Positions 55,105-64,000 of a DNA stretch of 64,000 nucleotides are shown in pieces; position 1 is the first letter of the stretch; the number at the start of each line of letters is the position of its first letter. A model generated the notes under the pieces. It saw nothing but the letters and a program-made list of their open reading frames with translations. It made no database searches and was not told the origin of the DNA. A program made the translations under genes and the position numbers. The DNA is from Streptomyces sp. DSM 110735 (GTDB lineage: Bacteria > Actinomycetota > Actinomycetes > Streptomycetales > Streptomycetaceae), in the NCBI RefSeq assembly GCF_016482685.1, contig NZ_JACYHF010000002.1, forward strand, positions 186,001 through 250,000, in the 5' to 3' direction.

Positions 55105-55881
55105 ATGCCTGGCAAGAACTTCGTTGTACCAACCACCCCGCAGGAGACGGCCGCGCGCGCGGACGCTGCGGTCGACGAACTCTCGCGGCGCATCGCCCAT
55201 CAGCTCACGGAAGGCGTTCCCCGTTCCCTGCTGCCGGACGATCCCTCGCAGGCGCTGACCCGGCTGCACGTGCTGACCCACATCCAGCGGGCCGCCGAGC
55301 GCCTCCAGCGTGCGGCGGCCGTGGACGCCGCCCGCGCGGGCGCCGGTTACCCCCAGATCGGCGAAGCCAGCGACATGACACGCCAGGGCGCCCGGCGCCG
55401 TTGGCCGGGACTCTTCACCCACTCCAATGAAGCACCCACGGAGCATCCGATGATGACCACCCCCGCCCGCCCCTACGACGTCCTGCTCGTCGAGGACGAC
55501 GTCGCCGACGCCCTCCTCATCGAGGAGGCTCTCTCCGAGCGCGGCGCGCGCAACCTGGTCCAGGTCACCGACGGAGTCGCCGCGCTGGAGCACCTGCGCA
55601 CCCCGGGCAGCGCGCGTCCCGACCTCATCGTGCTCGACCTCAACATGCCGCGCATGAACGGCCGGGAGCTGCTCCAGATCCTCAAGGCGGACGAGGATTT
55701 CCAGACCATTCCGGTCGTCGTCCTCACCACCTCCTCCGCCCCGGACGACGTCACCGGCGCCTACCACAGTCACGCCAACGCCTATGTGACCAAGCCCGTG
55801 AACCTCTCGGAGTTCGAGCAGGCCGTCCAGAGCATCGACGCGTTCTACCTGGAGACCGCCACCCGTCCGCCGCGCGACTGA
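55105..55881 (+). CDS. Receiver-domain response regulator with an unusual N-terminal extension (possible fusion)
   Basis: A continuous 258-codon frame. Residues 1-110 (AARADAAVDELSRRIAHQL, LHVLTHIQRAAERLQRAA, GYPQIGEASDMTRQGARRRWPGLF) look like a small actinobacterial protein ending in a helix-turn-helix-like segment. Residues about 117-258 are a receiver of the Rcp1 class: DVLLVEDDVADALLIEEAL, LIVLDLNMPRMNGRELL with the phospho-Asp, VVLTTSSAPDDV and AYVTKPVNLSEF. An internal ATG at 55450, with GGAG 6 nt before it, could give the receiver alone. So one fused protein, two products, or both are possible. It is divergent from the CHASE3 kinase, its likely partner. Confidence 0.8.
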   Translation: MPGKNFVVPTTPQETAARADAAVDELSRRIAHQLTEGVPRSLLPDDPSQALTRLHVLTHIQRAAERLQRAAAVDAARAGAGYPQIGEASDMTRQGARRRWPGLFTHSNEAPTEHPMMTTPARPYDVLLVEDDVADALLIEEALSERGARNLVQVTDGVAALEHLRTPGSARPDLIVLDLNMPRMNGRELLQILKADEDFQTIPVVVLTTSSAPDDVTGAYHSHANAYVTKPVNLSEFEQAVQSIDAFYLETATRPPRD

Positions 55882-56040
55882 GGCGGGCGCCCGGGGCGGG
55901 GCAGCCAGGGCGATGCGGCCGGGTGAAATATCGCCCGCTCCGGACCCGTCGCGGTGGTGGCCGCCCGGTCCGCACCGCCTCCTCCGCCACACTTCGCCCG
56001 TGAACGGTCGTCCGACAGCTCGCGGGACGGAGAACAACGC

Positions 56041-56928
56041 ATGACCACGCAGGGTGCTTCGACCGACCTCTTCGATCTGTCCGGGCGCGTGGCGGTCGTG
56101 ACCGGGGCGGCTCGGGGTATCGGCCGCTCCGCCGCGGTCGCGCTCGCGGCTGCCGGTGCGGATGTCGCCGGGCTCGACATCGTGGCCGAGGTGAGTCCGC
56201 GGATGGAATTCCCGGCGGCCGAGCCGGAGGACCTGGAGGAGACCGGGCGCGCCGTACGGGCGCACGGGAGGAACTGGCTGTCGCTCCGGGCGGATGTCCG
56301 CGACATCGCCGCTCTGCGGGAGGCGGCGGAGCGGGTCGTCGCGGAGTGGGGCGGTATCGACGTGGTGCTGGCCAACGCCGGAATCCAGGCGTTCAAGCCG
56401 CTCCTCGAAATGGACGACGGCGACTGGTCCGACCAGATCGACAACAACCTCACCGGCACGGCGAACACGCTGCGGGCGTTCGGTCCGCACCTGGTCGCGC
56501 GCGGCGGAGGGCGGCTGATCGTCACCTCGTCCACCCAGGGGCAGCACGGCACGAAGTGGGGAGCCGCCTACTCGGCGTCCAAGTGGGGGATCATCGGGCT
56601 GATGAAGTCGGCGGCGCTCGATCTGGGCGAGTACGGCATCACCGTCAACGCCGTCGTGCCGGGTCTGATCGACACGGCGCTGACCCGCCACGAGGAGCGC
56701 TACGCCCAGGCCATCGCCGACGGGGGCGGCACGCCCAGCGGCGAGGTCGCGAAGGACGAGAGGACGGCAGCGTCGGCGCTGGCGGGCAGGCTCCCGCTCG
56801 GCGTGCCGTGGATCGAGCCGGACGACGTCGCACCGGCGGTCGTCTACCTCGCCTCCGACGCCGCGCGCATGGTGTCCGGAACGGCGCTTTCGGTCACCGG
56901 GGGCGACAGCGCGCGCGTCACCGCGTGA
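56041..56928 (+). CDS. SDR-family oxidoreductase (mycofactocin-coupled-like)
   Basis: A 295-aa short-chain dehydrogenase. VVTGAARGIGRSAAVALAAAG is the cofactor loop near residue 18. An inserted loop follows the second strand (VAEVSPRMEFPAAEPEDLEETG). LANAGIQAFKPLLEM, TSSTQGQHGTKWGAAYSASKWGI (Ser, Tyr and Lys) and VSGTALSVTGGDSAR complete the fold. The long insertion after the NAD-binding region resembles the mycofactocin-coupled SDR group, in which the cofactor is not exchanged freely. No mycofactocin genes are visible here, so that is only a resemblance. The ATG at 56041 follows CGGGACGGAGAACAACGC. Confidence 0.85.
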   Translation: MTTQGASTDLFDLSGRVAVVTGAARGIGRSAAVALAAAGADVAGLDIVAEVSPRMEFPAAEPEDLEETGRAVRAHGRNWLSLRADVRDIAALREAAERVVAEWGGIDVVLANAGIQAFKPLLEMDDGDWSDQIDNNLTGTANTLRAFGPHLVARGGGRLIVTSSTQGQHGTKWGAAYSASKWGIIGLMKSAALDLGEYGITVNAVVPGLIDTALTRHEERYAQAIADGGGTPSGEVAKDERTAASALAGRLPLGVPWIEPDDVAPAVVYLASDAARMVSGTALSVTGGDSARVTA

Positions 56929-56966
56929 CGGTTTCCCGGTGACCTGACCCGACCTGTCCGGTGGTG

Positions 56967-57812
56967 TCACACCTCGCGCCAGCGGGCGTTGCACCAGGAG
57001 AACGCGCCGAACGCGGCCAGCCCCAGCGCGATCAGCGCCAGCAGCCACGGTCCGGCGGGCAGGTCCCGGAACGACCGCAGGGTGTCGTCCATGCCCTTGG
57101 CCTTGCCCGGCTCGTGCTGTACGGCGGCGATCAGGGCGAACACCCCGGCGACGCCGAAGACGATGCCGCGAGCGGCGCCGCCGCCCACGCCCAGGATCTC
57201 GACGATCCGCCGCACCATGGGGGACATCTCGCCGGTGCGCAGGTGCTTGCAGAACTTCCGCATGACGGCCCGTACCGCGATGTAGACGCCCGCGCCGACC
57301 ACCACGAGTCCGGCGGCACCGACGATCCACTGACCGCCGGGCCACTTCAGCACCATCGCGGTCACGTCGTCGCTCTGCTTGTCCGAGGAGCCGCTGCCGC
57401 TGCCCTTGTCCCCCGCCGCGTAGGACAGCACCGAGTAACAGACGAAGGCGTAGAAGACGGCGCGCGCGGCGGACAGCGCCCGTTTGGACGCCTTGTGGCC
57501 ATCGCCCCCGGCGGCGCCGAACACCGCTTCGGACAGCCGCCACAGGGCCATTCCGGCCACCGCGATGCCGAGGGTCCACAGCATGGCGGCGCCGAACGGC
57601 TTCTCCGCCAGCTCGGCGAGAGCACCGCCGCGGTCCGCCTGCTTCCCGCCGCTGCCGCCGCCCAGGGCCATCTGGAGGGCTATGACGCCGACGAGCAGGT
57701 AGATCAGTCCACGAGCCGCGAACCCGGCCTTCGCCGCCGCGGCCATCACCGGGCCGTCGGCGGCTCGCCGGGCCTTCCCCCAGCCGCGCTCGGCCAGCAC
57801 ACTTGAGTCCAT
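56967..57812 (-). CDS. DUF1206 integral membrane protein
   Basis: 281 aa from ATG 57812; a GTG at 57845 is an alternative start. Three repeated units of paired transmembrane helices are seen, each opening with a glycine/arginine motif: GFAARGLIYLLVGVIALQMAL, KRALSAARAVFYAFVCYSVL and AARGIVFGVAGVFALIAAV. This is the triple-repeat DUF1206 pattern. The loops are Gly/Ser-rich. The family is widespread in actinobacteria with no known function. It is convergent with the SDR gene and 75 bp from the phospholipase-like gene upstream. Confidence 0.9.
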   Translation of the reverse strand: MDSSVLAERGWGKARRAADGPVMAAAAKAGFAARGLIYLLVGVIALQMALGGGSGGKQADRGGALAELAEKPFGAAMLWTLGIAVAGMALWRLSEAVFGAAGGDGHKASKRALSAARAVFYAFVCYSVLSYAAGDKGSGSGSSDKQSDDVTAMVLKWPGGQWIVGAAGLVVVGAGVYIAVRAVMRKFCKHLRTGEMSPMVRRIVEILGVGGGAARGIVFGVAGVFALIAAVQHEPGKAKGMDDTLRSFRDLPAGPWLLALIALGLAAFGAFSWCNARWREV

Positions 57813-57887
57813 GACAGACCCGATGCCCCGGCGCGTCCGCGTCACGCCTGAGCGGGGCGCGCGGGGCTGAGGTAGGGCCGGGAACGC

Positions 57888-59192
57888 CTATTCCCGCGCC
57901 TGGTCCGGGTCGATCGGAATCTCCCGTGCCGTGTTCTCGGCGCGCTTCTCGGCAGTCAGCCCCTGCGCCGCGGTGCCGCAGCAGCGGTCGTACTGGTTCT
58001 GCCAGTCCGTCATGAACGTGGCGTAGTCGGACTGTCCGGTCAGCCTCAGGTCCGTCTCGTCGTTGTGCCAGATGCCGTTGCTCGTCCAGTTCGAGGAACC
58101 GACGAAGACGATCTTGGAGTTGGGCGTACCCGCGTAAGTGCCGCTGACCGTCATGTACTTGTCGTGCGTGTAGTGCAGGGCGTTGCCGTTCGCGTCGGTG
58201 CCGCGAGTGGTGTCGTGCACGTCGATGTTCGGGCGGTCCTTCAGATAGCTCTGCACGCTGTCGTCGACCTGACCGGCGGTGAGGAGAATGTGGACCTTGA
58301 CGCCGGTGCCGGCCAGGCTCACCAGTTTCTTCGGCAGCTCCAGGTAGTTGCGGTCGCCCGGCTCGCCGTGCGAAGTCCACTGGAACATGGCGATGTTGAT
58401 CGTGGCGGGCGCCTTGACGTTGTTCAGGAAGTCGACCCAGGTGTCGCTCCCGGAGCGGGCCTTGGGCCACTGGTAGGAGTGCGGGGTCAGGTTCCTGGCG
58501 GCCTTGCCGTCGGTGGAGTTGTAGTAGTCGGGCACCAGCGGGCCCGGACCGTTGAGCGCACCCTTGGCCATGGCGGTGAAGTAGTGCACGTAGGAGTTGT
58601 ACAGGTCGACGTTGCCCTTGACGGTGGCGCTGCTGTTCCACGCGGTGCCGGTCTGGGCGGAGGTGGGGTTGGCGCTGCTGACGGTCACGGTCCTGTTCGC
58701 GTCCTGCCCGCCGCTGAGCATGTAGTACTTCGCGTGCAGCGCGGAGCCGCTGAAGTGGGTCAGGCACCCGCCCGGACACAGCGCGGCGAAGCTGGAGGCT
58801 CGCGGGTCGTTGCCCAACTCGCCGACCATCGACTGCCAGACCGCGTTGTCGCTGTGGGAGTCCATCAGCGCCTTGACGATGACGCCGCGCTGGTGGGCGG
58901 CGATCAGGGCGTTGGCGAAGTCCGGGCCGGGCTGCGCGTTGCCGATCGAGTACATGGCGACGCGGACGGTCTGCCCGCAACTGGCGCTGTTGATCGAGTC
59001 GATGATCGGACCCATGATCTTCATCTGGGCGGCGGGGTCCTCGGGGTCGTTGAAGCGCGCGCCCGGGGTGGAGGTGAACGTCCGCTGTTCGCAACTGAGC
59101 GGTGCTTTCGCCTTCTTGACCGCGGCGTGCGCCGGTGTCAGCGACAGGACGGTGACGACCAGTGCGGTGATCAACGTGAACGTTCTCTTCAT
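57888..59192 (-). CDS. Secreted phospholipase D-like protein
   Basis: A 434-aa exported protein. The signal peptide is MKRTFTLITALVVTVLSLTP with cleavage near AHAA. Two HKD-type half-sites follow. The first is LHAKYYMLSGG with VTVSSANPTSAQTG near residue 175; the second is HYTHDKYMTVSG with KIVFVGSSNWTSNGIWHND near 370. Both have the H-x-K and downstream N/S residues of the PLD superfamily. The length and style match streptomycete secreted PLD-like phosphodiesterases. GAAAGG precedes ATG 59192. The substrate could be phospholipid or nucleic acid. Confidence 0.88.
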   Translation of the reverse strand: MKRTFTLITALVVTVLSLTPAHAAVKKAKAPLSCEQRTFTSTPGARFNDPEDPAAQMKIMGPIIDSINSASCGQTVRVAMYSIGNAQPGPDFANALIAAHQRGVIVKALMDSHSDNAVWQSMVGELGNDPRASSFAALCPGGCLTHFSGSALHAKYYMLSGGQDANRTVTVSSANPTSAQTGTAWNSSATVKGNVDLYNSYVHYFTAMAKGALNGPGPLVPDYYNSTDGKAARNLTPHSYQWPKARSGSDTWVDFLNNVKAPATINIAMFQWTSHGEPGDRNYLELPKKLVSLAGTGVKVHILLTAGQVDDSVQSYLKDRPNIDVHDTTRGTDANGNALHYTHDKYMTVSGTYAGTPNSKIVFVGSSNWTSNGIWHNDETDLRLTGQSDYATFMTDWQNQYDRCCGTAAQGLTAEKRAENTAREIPIDPDQARE

Positions 59193-59430
59193 GAACGGCC
59201 TTTCGCCGGGCTGTCGATGACGAGTCGGTTGCCACGAGAAGCCCGCAGGAACCATGCCGCCGTGAGCGGAATCTACTGCTGTCCCACCGATTGTTCCGGA
59301 ATCAGTGTGCAGCCCCCGCCTCGCGCGTCGCAAGATCCCTCGAGCGAGTGAGCGACCTCGGGGTTGCTCCGTCGGCGCCTCGATTTCGTGTAACGGGCTG
59401 TTCTACGGCGGGCTCTGACGCCAGGGCGGA

Positions 59431-60021
59431 TCAGGCGCGTGGTCTGCGGCGGCCGCGCAGTGCCAGCAGCAGGCAGAGCGCGGTCGCGGCGACGGCGAGT
59501 GAGGCGGGCAGGCGTGCCCATGGGGTGTTCGCGACCGGTGCCTCGGCGGCGAGCAGGACCAGGGCGGTCGCGGCGGCGGCCGTGAGGGCGGGTGTCGCCG
59601 GGCGGTCGGGTGTCGCCGGGCGGTCGGGCGGGGCGGTGGAACCGGCGGTCCAGGGGTCGGTCGCGAGCAGGTAGGCGAGCAGCAGGGTGGCGACGCAGAC
59701 GACCAGCCAGAGCGCGGGGTCGGTGGCGGCGGCGACCGCGATCGCCGCGGCGGGGAGCACGGTCGTTCCGCGGCGGGCCGCGAGGCTCCGCAGGCGGAGT
59801 GAGGTCGGGGCGGGGCGGGCGTCGACCATCGGGGCGGACCACCACGCGGCCGCTGCCGCCGCCAGGACCAACACCTGGACAAACAGGGATGCGTGGAGCG
59901 CGGCCGGTGGGTCGCAGGCGGCGACGGCGAGGGCTGTTCCGAGCAGGCGGTCGGTGAGGCGGGAGGTGAGACGGGTGCGGAGCAGGGCGGCTCGGGTGCC
60001 GGACGTGGGGGCCGGGATCAT
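59431..60021 (-). CDS. Membrane protein, last gene of the MoxR/DUF58 operon
   Basis: A 196-aa protein with four or five hydrophobic segments (HASLFVQVLVLAAAAAAWW, LWLVVCVATLLLAYLL, LPASLAVAATALCLLLAL). A short Thr/Pro/Asp repeat (TPDRPA twice) sits in a loop and is encoded by a 15-18-bp duplication near 59590-59630. ATG 60021 overlaps the DUF58 stop codon (ATGA). I do not recognise a named domain. Its place in the operon suggests an accessory role in the same membrane complex. Confidence 0.65.
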   Translation of the reverse strand: MIPAPTSGTRAALLRTRLTSRLTDRLLGTALAVAACDPPAALHASLFVQVLVLAAAAAAWWSAPMVDARPAPTSLRLRSLAARRGTTVLPAAAIAVAAATDPALWLVVCVATLLLAYLLATDPWTAGSTAPPDRPATPDRPATPALTAAAATALVLLAAEAPVANTPWARLPASLAVAATALCLLLALRGRRRPRA

Positions 60022-61357
60022 CGGGTTCCCCCGTGGACGCGGGTGCGCAGCAGGGGTGCGAGGGCGAGGTCGAGGGTCTCGCCGGGTCGGTGGGTGACGA
60101 CCGCGATGCCGCGTTCCTTCAGGGCGAAGCGCATGGCGTCGCGGTCGGCGCGCCACAGCCGCAGCGCGAGTGCGGCTTCGGTGTCGCCGGGTTCGGGGAC
60201 CGGCTCGCCGACGGGGATCTCGACGACGACCATGGGGTTGGCGCGTCCGCGCACGTGGTGCAGGATGTCGAAGATCCGCTGGTCGGTCAGTGGCGTGAGG
60301 ACGTACACCAGCGCCCCTGCGGGCAGCGCGGGCGGTGGGAGCAGCCCGAGTCCCTCGGTGCGGTACGCGCGGTCCTTGCGGACCTCCAGCACGCTCTCGA
60401 CGATGCGGTAGAAGTACCCCTGCCCGCTGCCCGGTTGGAGCCAGCGGGTGGTGCCGCCGACCGATACGACGCCGACCCGGTCGTGGGTGCGCAGGTAGGC
60501 GCGGACCAGTCCGGCGGCGGCGCGGAAGGTCTCGTCCAGCGAGGACGTGCCGGTGACCGGGTCGACCACGTCGGTGAGCCCGTCCAGCAGCACCACGGTG
60601 TCGGCGGTGCGCTCCGCGGCGAACTGGTGGACCTGCAGGGTGCCGCGCCGGGTGGTGGTGGGCCAGTGGATCCGCCGCTGCCGTTCGCCGCGTACGTACG
60701 GGTGTACGCCGGTGACCTCGACGCCCTCGCCGCGCTGCGTGGCGGTGTGCTCGCCGAGCCGTTGCGGCAGCCGGACCGGGATCGGCGTGAGGCTCGCGTG
60801 TCCGGGGAGCGGGAAGACGGCGATCTCACCGAGGTCGACGCGCACGGTGCGCCGGGCCAGCCCGCCGCGGTCGTAGAGGTCGACGTCGACCGTGCCGAGC
60901 GTCCAGCGACCCCAGCGCCGCGCGGTCAGGACGAGGTCGACGCGGTGCGGTCCGACCGCGAGGTGGTCGAGCCGGACTCCGTGTCCGAGGGTGACGCCGG
61001 GGTCGAGGCGCCCGGTCTCACCGTCGTAGGACACCGTGATCCGCACCGTCACTCGCTCGCCCTCGAAGCAGCGCCGCGGCTCGACCTCGGCCTCGGCGGT
61101 CACCGTCCGCGAGCGTGGTCCGCCCGGCAGGGCGAGGGCGAGCAGCGCCAGGGGCGCGGTGGCGAGGGCAAGTACCCATGACCGCCCGGTGATCAGCGCG
61201 GCGGACAGCGCGACGACGGCCAACGTGCCGAGGCGCAGGGCGCGTTCACTGGCGCGCCAGTTGGGTGGGGGTGGTGGCGGGGGCTGGGCGGTCACGTCGT
61301 GGCGCCCGTCCAGGGCGCGTTGGACGGCAGCCGCTCCGCGGTCCGGCACGCCCTCCG

Positions 61358-61361
<4 letters not shown>
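60018..61361 (-). CDS. DUF58 domain protein
   Basis: A 447-aa membrane-anchored protein. After a Pro-rich stretch (QPPPPPPPNW), two hydrophobic segments lie at about residues 45-80, followed by a beta-rich immunoglobulin-like region. The DUF58 core follows: GVHPYVRGERQRRIHWPTTT in pieces, LQVHQFAAERTADTVVLLDG, and a von Willebrand-like fold (VGVVSVGGTTRWLQPGSG). DUF58 proteins act with MoxR AAA+ ATPases in envelope assembly or metal insertion. ATG 61361 overlaps the MoxR stop codon (ATGA). Confidence 0.9.
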
Positions 61362-62365
<1,004 letters not shown>

Positions 62366-62468
62366 GGTCGGTTCCTCACGGGGCGGGTCGGGGTGCGCGG
62401 GCTTCGGGGCGAGCCGGGAGGCGGGGGCTGCGGGGGCTGCGGAGCCATCGGCCAGGGGGCTCCAGGCG

Positions 62469-63005
62469 TCACAGGGCTTCCAGCCGGTCGAGCAGGGAGC
62501 GCAGTACGGGCTCGGGGAGAGCGGCTTGTGGGGCGATCGCCCCGGGGTCGATCCAGGGCCACAGCTCGGCTCCGACCAGTGCCCGGGCCCGCTGCGGGGT
62601 CCGGTACATCGCCACGCCGTGCCGTTCGGCCAGCCGGGCGGCGAACAGCCGCTGCAACTGCGGTCGCATGACGGTGTCGAAGGGCGCTTCGCCGTCGTCC
62701 GCGAGGGTCTTGGCCACGATGCGCTGCCAGCCGCCGAGCGCCGGGGCGCGGCTGTCCAGCAGGCGTACCGGTTTGCGGTAGCCGCTGTCCTGGGCGGCGG
62801 CGCCCGCGACATGGCGCCCGAGGACCAGCGCGCCCGCGGTGACGAGGGCGAGACCGGCAACTGCAGCGGTGACGCCGTCGGTGAGGGCGAGCAGTACTTC
62901 GGTCCCGACCGCCGCGGTGCCCAGGACGGCCAGCGAGTGGCGCACCGAACCGGGCTTGTCCAGAACGGAGTTGACGGCATCCCGTATCCGGGCTGGCGCC
63001 TTCAC
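62469..63005 (-). CDS. Hypothetical membrane protein of the MoxR operon
   Basis: 178 aa from GTG 63005, which overlaps the DUF4129 stop codon (GTGA) and has GAGGGG 6 nt ahead. Two hydrophobic stretches (LAVLGTAAVGTEVLLALTDG and AAVAGLALVTAGALVLG) precede a soluble C-terminal part (WQRIVAKTLADDGEAPFDTV, RLAERHGVAMYRTPQRARAL). No named domain is recognised. Similar genes occur between DUF4129 and MoxR genes in streptomycetes. About 100 bp separate it from the MoxR gene. Confidence 0.65.
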   Translation of the reverse strand: MKAPARIRDAVNSVLDKPGSVRHSLAVLGTAAVGTEVLLALTDGVTAAVAGLALVTAGALVLGRHVAGAAAQDSGYRKPVRLLDSRAPALGGWQRIVAKTLADDGEAPFDTVMRPQLQRLFAARLAERHGVAMYRTPQRARALVGAELWPWIDPGAIAPQAALPEPVLRSLLDRLEAL

Positions 63006-63982
63006 GAGGCACCCCTCACGGCGTCGGGCGTCCGCGAGCGCAGACCGTCGGCGATCTCGGCGAGCGCGGTGGCGGCCAGGGCGCGGTGGCTGCCGTCCAT
63101 CGGGTGGGTTGAGTAACGGGCTTCGCGGAACAGGTCGGTGAGCGTGGCGGCGGCAGCTCCCGTGGGCAGACCCCCGGCGACGGCACGCTCCAGCAGATCC
63201 TGCGGGCTGTCCGCGGCGTGCCGGGTGACGCCGGACTCGGTCAGCGACTGCTCCATGGCGGCGTAGCACGCGATGACGGCCGCACGGGCGTCGGACGCGT
63301 CCAGCAGGGCACGGCGACCGGAGTCGACCGCCTCGGCCAGGCGGTCCTGCTCGTCGTCGAGCGGCGCATACGTCGCCGGGGTTTCCGGCGCGAGCGGGCG
63401 GGTGAGATACCGCCACAGGCGCAGCCCGGCGATCACGACGGCCACGACGAGCAGGGCGATGACGAGACCGAGCAGGACGCGCGTCAGCCCGAAGTGGGCG
63501 TGCTGGTCGGCGTGCCCCTCGTGGTGGGCGAGTGGTGGCACGCTGGATGTCACGTGCTTCCGCGGGCGGGGAGGCGGTATCGGCTCGCCGCCGGTCCCGT
63601 GGCCACTGCCTGACGTACCGAACCGGTGCAGGACCAGGACGAGCAGCGGGACGACCAGCGACGCGGCCAGCAGGACGCCGCTCACGGCGTCGGCCAGCCG
63701 GTCCTCCACCGGGTCGCGTTCCCGGGCGCCGCCGACCCGCTCCCGGTACCTCCCGCGCAGCGCCAGGGCGCCGAAGGGCGCGAGCAGAGCCAGGGCGACC
63801 ACGAGGACGGGGTTGCCGCCGAGCGGGCCACGTCCCTTGGCCAGCAGACCCGTATCGGGGTGGAGCAGCAGGGCGGTCAGGGCCAGTCCGCCTACGACCA
63901 GCACCGTCAACGCCGCCTGTGCGGCGCCGATCCTGCCGTACCGCCGTCGCCCGGCCGTCGTGCGCAACGCCCCCAACGCCAC
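63002..63982 (-). CDS. DUF4129 domain membrane protein
   Basis: About 326 aa from GTG 63982; the frame is still open to the right edge, so the true start may lie outside. Membrane segments are LTVLVVGGLALTALLLH, NPVLVVALALLAPFGALAL, VLLAASLVVPLLVLVLH and LLGLVIALLVVAVVIAGL. A His-rich loop (HHEGHADQHAHF) precedes the last. The C-terminal cytoplasmic DUF4129 domain is AAVIACYAAMEQSLTESGV, PQDLLERAVAGGL and LFREARYSTHPM. The family accompanies MoxR/DUF58 operons. Stop overlaps the next gene's start. Confidence 0.88.
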   Translation of the reverse strand: MALGALRTTAGRRRYGRIGAAQAALTVLVVGGLALTALLLHPDTGLLAKGRGPLGGNPVLVVALALLAPFGALALRGRYRERVGGARERDPVEDRLADAVSGVLLAASLVVPLLVLVLHRFGTSGSGHGTGGEPIPPPRPRKHVTSSVPPLAHHEGHADQHAHFGLTRVLLGLVIALLVVAVVIAGLRLWRYLTRPLAPETPATYAPLDDEQDRLAEAVDSGRRALLDASDARAAVIACYAAMEQSLTESGVTRHAADSPQDLLERAVAGGLPTGAAAATLTDLFREARYSTHPMDGSHRALAATALAEIADGLRSRTPDAVRGAS

Positions 63983-64000
63983 ACCCCTCCCCGTGTGATC

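Noticed and set aside
55045..59235. 1396-codon open frame on the minus strand
   Set aside because: It spans several real genes in other frames on both strands and has no domain pattern.

Overview
The window is a high-GC chromosomal segment with the codon use, gene families and GTG/TTG starts of Streptomyces or a close relative. I see no rRNA, tRNA or CRISPR array. All family names come from recognising motifs and sequence patterns by eye; no database search was run.

Layout: 1-15 kb is ordinary core and semi-core. It holds a conservon-type sensor kinase cut by the left edge with an MHYT sensor upstream, small metabolic and hypothetical genes, a xylose module (xylA divergent from xylB plus a ROK regulator), a Tat-exported amidase, and a GAF-domain regulator next to an aldehyde dehydrogenase (ALDH) gene. 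From about 15.0 to 27.4 kb lies a mosaic, decayed island. It has an excisionase-like gene, an integrase with an in-frame stop, a broken DUF5655 gene, LysR/SDR and AraC genes, a lipoprotein, a small secreted beta/gamma-crystallin-like protein, a hemerythrin remnant, a deleted IS256-family element and an intact-looking IS5-family element. The right edge carries a diverged copy of the last codons of an ALDH gene, matching the 3' end of the intact ALDH at the left edge. This suggests insertion into that gene's 3' end.

Just right of this edge (27.4-32.3 kb) is a two-gene operon, translationally coupled by overlapping stop and start codons. It encodes a 1350-aa DUF4011-like/SF1 helicase with a C-terminal Vsr-like nuclease, followed by a 280-aa protein with a HEPN-like RNase motif. 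I regard this as the best candidate for a poorly described defence system. After it come a UvrA2-type ABC protein, a zinc formaldehyde dehydrogenase, an AraC regulator, a DUF4331 protein, and a head-to-head junction at about 40.16 kb where a LuxR-type sensor/regulator and a uvrA both appear to have lost their 5' ends.

The 43-47 kb region is a small biosynthetic locus (type III polyketide synthase, isoprenylcysteine-methyltransferase-like membrane protein, FAD oxidoreductase, divergent UbiA prenyltransferase), like the srsABC phenolic-lipid type. A near-palindromic MITE-like repeat of 169 bp follows. Then come a coupled CPBP protease-histidine kinase-response regulator operon, an SDR/TetR pair with a clear double operator, a methyltransferase, a CHASE3 histidine kinase divergent from a response regulator with an unusual N-terminal extension, and an SDR. 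The window ends with a DUF1206 membrane protein, a secreted phospholipase D-like protein, and a MoxR/DUF58/DUF4129 operon that reaches the right edge.
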